A stretch of DNA of 64,000 nucleotides. Origin: Capra hircus. Its lineage: Eukaryota; Chordata; Mammalia; Artiodactyla; Bovidae. Under the pieces are notes generated by a model. That model saw only the letters and a program-made list of their open reading frames with translations, was not told the origin of the DNA and did not search any database. This document shows positions 60,513 to 64,000 of this stretch, piece after piece; position 1 is the first letter of the stretch; each line of letters opens with the position of its first letter. Location: the NCBI RefSeq assembly GCF_001704415.2, contig NC_030820.1, positions 41,708,036 to 41,772,035 of the forward strand. Direction: 5' to 3'. Both the position numbers and the translations under genes were made by a program.

Positions 60513-63282
60513 CCCGACCGCCCCGGCCGCGCGGGCAGCGGAGGGGTCGGCTACAGTGGGGCGGGGGCCGCGGGCGGGCGGCGGGGAGGCGGCCCCCGCG
60601 CGGGAGGGAGTCCTGGCTCCGCCTCGGAGCGCGCAGACCGGCGGCGGGGTGGCGCCGGGGTGAATCCGGGCGGTCCGGGCGGCGGGACCGGGGAGGCGTG
60701 GGGTCGCCAGGCGCCTGGGAGAATCGGAGGAAGCGAAGAAGATGAGAAAGAAGGGGCCGGGCGCCGGCAGCCCGGGCTGCAGCCTGGCGCCTCGCCACCC
60801 CAGGCACCCCGGTGGCGCCGAGGAGCCGCTGTGCAAAGTCGGAGGGAGCTGCTGAGATCGAGACCCGGGAGCGCGGTGGAGCAGGGCTGCCCGGGCGGTG
60901 GAGGCGCACGGCAGGCATTGGCTCTGCGGGTCCGGGAGACCCCTTCGAGTGACTCACAGGAGACAGACGGGGGCTGGTGAGCGGGGCCGTGGCGGAGGTG
61001 GGGACCGAGGTTCATCTGGGACCGGGAAGGGAAGCGGGCTTCGCTTCACCAAGCGGAGGGAAAAAGGAAGGCAAGGGTGAGAGCGCGCTGGGGCCCGGGA
61101 CCCGGGAGCCCCTCGCGGCCGCTGCAGCCCGCAGCCCCGGGAGCCGCCAGGAACCGCTCGAAGAGGTTAGAGAGTGGATGCGTTTGGGGGTTCAAGTTGT
61201 GGTCACGATTTTCCTTGGTGCGATTTCTGTCTCTTCGTGCGCGCTCTCGGAGGTGAGGAGCGAGGGAATTGGGTTACAGAGGAAACTGGGCACTTTTCCT
61301 AGGGAAGGGGCTTTGATGGCGATGCGTTTGTGGCGGTTCCAGTGGAGTGGGCGCTTCGAGTCCTGCTTTGGGAAGGCTGCCAGTGGGGTCGCTCGGCTTT
61401 TCTGAAGGACTAGAGGAAGGGGTCCTCTGGTCGCCTTCGTTTCCTGGGGTGGTCCCCGTGCACGCAGAGCCTTAGGCGCCTATCACCCCGACTTCAGGTG
61501 CGCACAGCCCTTCTGCGGCGTCAGATGCTCTGGCGCCCGCCAGGCTCCTGGCCGAACTCCTGTCTGCGCCTTCTCGGCCGCGTCCTGGGTTCAGGTTCGG
61601 TGCGGCAGACACCGGCCGAGGGTTTGGCCGATTTAGCGGCCGGGAGTAGGTGGCTCCGTGCTTTAGTTAGAATCAGGCTCAGACAGTGGGGTGAGCCCCC
61701 GGGTCTGTGGATCTTGTTGACCCCCCTCCTGCTGGCCAGTGTGTTTGGTCAGAGCCCAAAGGGAGCGGCTGCTGCGCTGCGCAGACCTGCAGCCCGCGGG
61801 GTGAGCCTCCGGTAACAAAACCGGGAGCCGGCCAACTTTTCCTTGCTGAGGAGAGATCGCCGGGCAGTCAGAGTTGGTGCTGGGATGTGGTCTTTTGAGG
61901 GGCTTTGGCTCGCTAAATGCTCCGGGCAGCCAGAGTGCAAAGCCAGCCCGGCGGTGGTCTGATGTCCATTCTGGCTAGGACAGGAAGTGGCTGGAGCAGG
62001 TTTGGGATGAATTATTGCATGCTCTGTGCCTGGCGGTGGTGTGGAATGTCTTTCTGGAGATCAGACCACAGGTGCTGGCCTGTGAGGCGTTTGAGGACGA
62101 GTCCTCACCTCTCTCCCTCCCTCTCTTTCTGCAACGCCCGGGGGTCCCTCTGCTCCCAGCAGAGGTTAGTTTGTCGCTGGTCTGCTGCCCTCTCCCACCC
62201 TGCCCCCACCTACTGCATGGAAATGGAATCGCGGTCATCAAGAAGGCCTTATCAAATACAGAAAAAACTGGGGAAATCTCTGTCTGAAGTTTTTTACGAT
62301 GGAGGATGTCAGTGCCCCTCCTCCAACCCTGTTGCCTCCCTCCTGTTTACCACTCTCCTGCGAGTTGGAGGCCATGTCTGAGGAAGGGTTTGGAAATCCA
62401 TTCGCAGCTCCCTTCATCGCAAAACACAGCCCCATGAATCTCCAGCTGATGACGTTTCATTTCATTTTCATGTAACCAGGGACAGAAACAACTTCTTCAA
62501 ATGATTCTATGAGAAATGGGTGATGTTAAAATAGAAACAAAGATGCCCCCATGTCCATTATGGGGTAGAAAAGAAACCTGCTAACCTCCTGGAGGCCCAA
62601 AGAGGGGAATTGAAGGAGGAGAGAGAAAAATTCAGATGCTGAGAAAAGAGACATGTGGAACAATTGCACTTGGCTTGTGCCAGTGGCCGTGCAAGGGGTA
62701 AACAGATCCCAATTAAACCAGGATAAGCAAAAGAATACGTTTCGGTTAAAAAAAAAAAAAAACTTGAATCATTAAGCAATTTCTCCCACATTAAAAGTGC
62801 TGCGCTGACTTGGCCTCAGCTCCTCATTAGCTCTAATGCATATTTTCTCAGGAGTTATTACTATTGTAATAGATTAAAAAGCTCTTTTCTTATGTAAGTT
62901 TTCTATGAGAGACACTAGTCGGTGCTATCCTGAGGTTCATGAGAGTGCTGACATTTCATATCTCAATTAGAGAGCATGTGCTGGTCACCTTGCCACATCT
63001 GGAAACTGCTTGCTCTGATGGGTTCCGAGTGTGGGGTCTGTGGACTGGAGAGGGTCTCCTGGGGCCAGCCCCTGGAAACTGTGGGAGAGAGCCCCCATAC
63101 CTGCACACCCTTCCCATTCCCCATGCCTCTGCACCTGGCTTTATAGAAAAGCTGCTCCTAAAAATTGCCAATAATGCGCTTGGAGGTCTGGGCGGGCTTT
63201 CGGACACCTTGATAAGGTGAGCTCTTGAACCGGATCCTCAGCCAGCCTGCTGTGATGTGAATAACCAGGCCCTAGAGCAGCA
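60513..63282 (+). other. Probable first intron with regulatory-looking sequence
   Basis: The GC-rich first part is still CpG island. From 62,440 the sequence becomes AT-rich and complex. A (A)15-16 tract is at about 62,746-62,761. Open frames in the GC-rich part, including one of 459 codons at 59,601-60,980 that overlaps the exon/intron border, are regarded as composition effects. Confidence 0.5.
62440..63000. promoter_or_regulatory. Candidate intronic conserved island
   Basis: Repeat-free AT-rich sequence 2-2.5 kb downstream of the presumed exon: CAGCTGATGACGTTTCATTT, GATCCCAATTAAACCAGG, TGAATCATTAAGCAATTTC, CTCATTAGCTCTAATGCATA, TACTATTGTAATAGATTAAA and CATATCTCAATTAGAGAGC. Homeodomain-type ATTA cores are numerous. 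An enhancer is inferred, not shown. Confidence 0.4.
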
Positions 63283-64000
63283 CCTCCACTAGCTTTGTTC
63301 GTAGGGATGCTTTCTAAGGCCCACTTGACTTCACATTCCAGGATGTCTGGCTCTAGATGAGTGATCACACCACTGTGATTATCTTGGTCTTGAAGATCTT
63401 TTTTGTACAGTTCTTCTGTGTATTCTTGCCACCTCTTCTTAATATCTTCTGCTTCTGTTAGGTCCATACCATTTCTGTCCTTTATCGAGCACATCTTTGC
63501 AGGAAATGTTCCCTTGGGATCTCTAATTTTCTTGAAGAGAGTTCTAGTCTTTCCCATTCTGTTGTTTTCCTCTATTTCTTTGCATTGGTCACTGAAGAAG
63601 GCTTTCTTATCACTTCTTGCTATTCTTTGGAACTCTGCATTCAGATGCTTATATCTTTCTTTTTCTCCTTTGCTTTCACTTCTCTTCTTTTCACAGCTAT
63701 TTGTAAGGCCTCCCCAGACAGCCATTTTGCTTTTTTGCATTTCTTTTCCTTGGGGATGGTCTTGATCCCTGTCTCCTGTACAATGTCATGAACCTCAGTC
63801 CATAGTTCTTCAGGCACTCTATCTATCAGATCTAGTCCTTTAAATCTATTTCTCACTTCCACTGTATAGTCATAAGGGATTTGATTTAGGTCATACCTGA
63901 ATGGTCTAGTGGTTTTCCCTACTTTCTTCAATGTAAGTCTGAATTTGGCAATAAGGAGTTCATGATCTGAGCCACAGTCAGCTCCTAGTCTTGTTTTTGC
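63283..64000 (-). pseudogene. BovB LINE, antisense, lacking its 3' half
   Basis: This is a different part of BovB from the other copies: the linker between endonuclease and reverse transcriptase. Minus-strand translation gives EELWTEVHDIVQETGIKTIP (63,931-63,641), then in a shifted frame SDQCKEIEENNRMGKTR, RWQEYTEELYKKDLQDQ and EPDILECEVKWALES (ends near 63,300). One small indel lies at about 63,660. The element breaks off at ASGG, in mid-RT, at 63,283 and does not show the TGAAC tail; the 5' side leaves the window. Confidence 0.93.

Larger units (their letters stand above)
59900..61900. promoter_or_regulatory. CpG island, probable gene promoter
   Basis: CpG dinucleotides, rare elsewhere in the window, are dense from about 59,930 and very dense at 60,000-61,150, then thin out by about 61,900. 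GC-box words (CCGCCC, GGGCGG) occur repeatedly, for example near 60,170, 60,233, 60,373 and 60,893. No TATA box was found, as is usual for CpG-island promoters. The start site cannot be fixed from sequence. The splice donor at 60,507 argues for plus-strand transcription; bidirectional activity is possible. Confidence 0.85.

Noticed and set aside
59601..60980. 459-codon plus-strand open frame across the CpG island
   Set aside because: It lies in extreme GC content where stops are rare, runs straight through a consensus splice donor, is proline/arginine/glycine-rich without domains, and competes with long frames on the other strand (for example 60,253-60,957).

Overview
This is nuclear DNA of a ruminant, most likely a bovid. 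The assignment rests on the repeats. There are many Bov-tA and Bov-A2 SINEs, which are tRNA-Glu-derived and carry the typical CAACCCACTCCAGTATTCTT and GTCGCAAAGAGTCGGACACG cores and (AGC)n tails. Numerous fragments of the BovB (RTE-type) LINE end in tandem TGAAC. Older cetartiodactyl CHR-type SINEs and ruminant L1 3' ends are also present. Nothing bacterial, organellar or plasmid-like was seen. The species cannot be told from the sequence.

Layout. Positions 1-2,200 hold a BovB 3' end, an antisense L1 fragment and a tandem Bov-tA pair flanked by one target-site duplication. Positions 2,200-11,560 are mostly single-copy, fairly GC-rich DNA with a few SINEs and some unusually AT-rich, possibly conserved islands. 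Positions 11,560-17,800 are a stack of antisense L1 pieces interrupted by three BovB copies, one of them inserted inside an older BovB. Positions 17,800-27,830 are mainly single-copy with SINEs and one 1.6 kb BovB whose reverse-transcriptase frame is almost open (22,463-24,079). Positions 27,830-39,470 form a dense LINE zone: ruminant L1 3' ends, a HAL1/L1 ORF1-region element of about 2.6 kb, an MLT1-type LTR, and multiple nested SINEs. Positions 39,470-59,700 are largely single-copy with scattered repeats. They include several AT-rich candidate regulatory islands, a 2.2-kb-spaced duplicated segment with inverted arms, and a 12-unit minisatellite. Positions 59,900-61,900 are a strong CpG island. 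Inside it a consensus splice donor (60,507) marks the probable end of a non-coding first exon of a plus-strand gene that I cannot name. Its first intron would run to the window edge and contains AT-rich candidate enhancers and a 3'-truncated BovB (63,283-64,000).

No complete host protein-coding gene, RNA gene or CRISPR array could be supported. The only protein-coding signals I trust are remnants of retrotransposon enzymes. The best functional hypothesis is that most of the window is the upstream flank of the gene starting in the CpG island, with several candidate distal elements. This is inference from base composition and motif content, because no cross-species alignment was available. Repeat family names come from recognition of typical sequences, not from a database search, and boundaries are usually good to about 10-30 bases, except where a target-site duplication fixes them.
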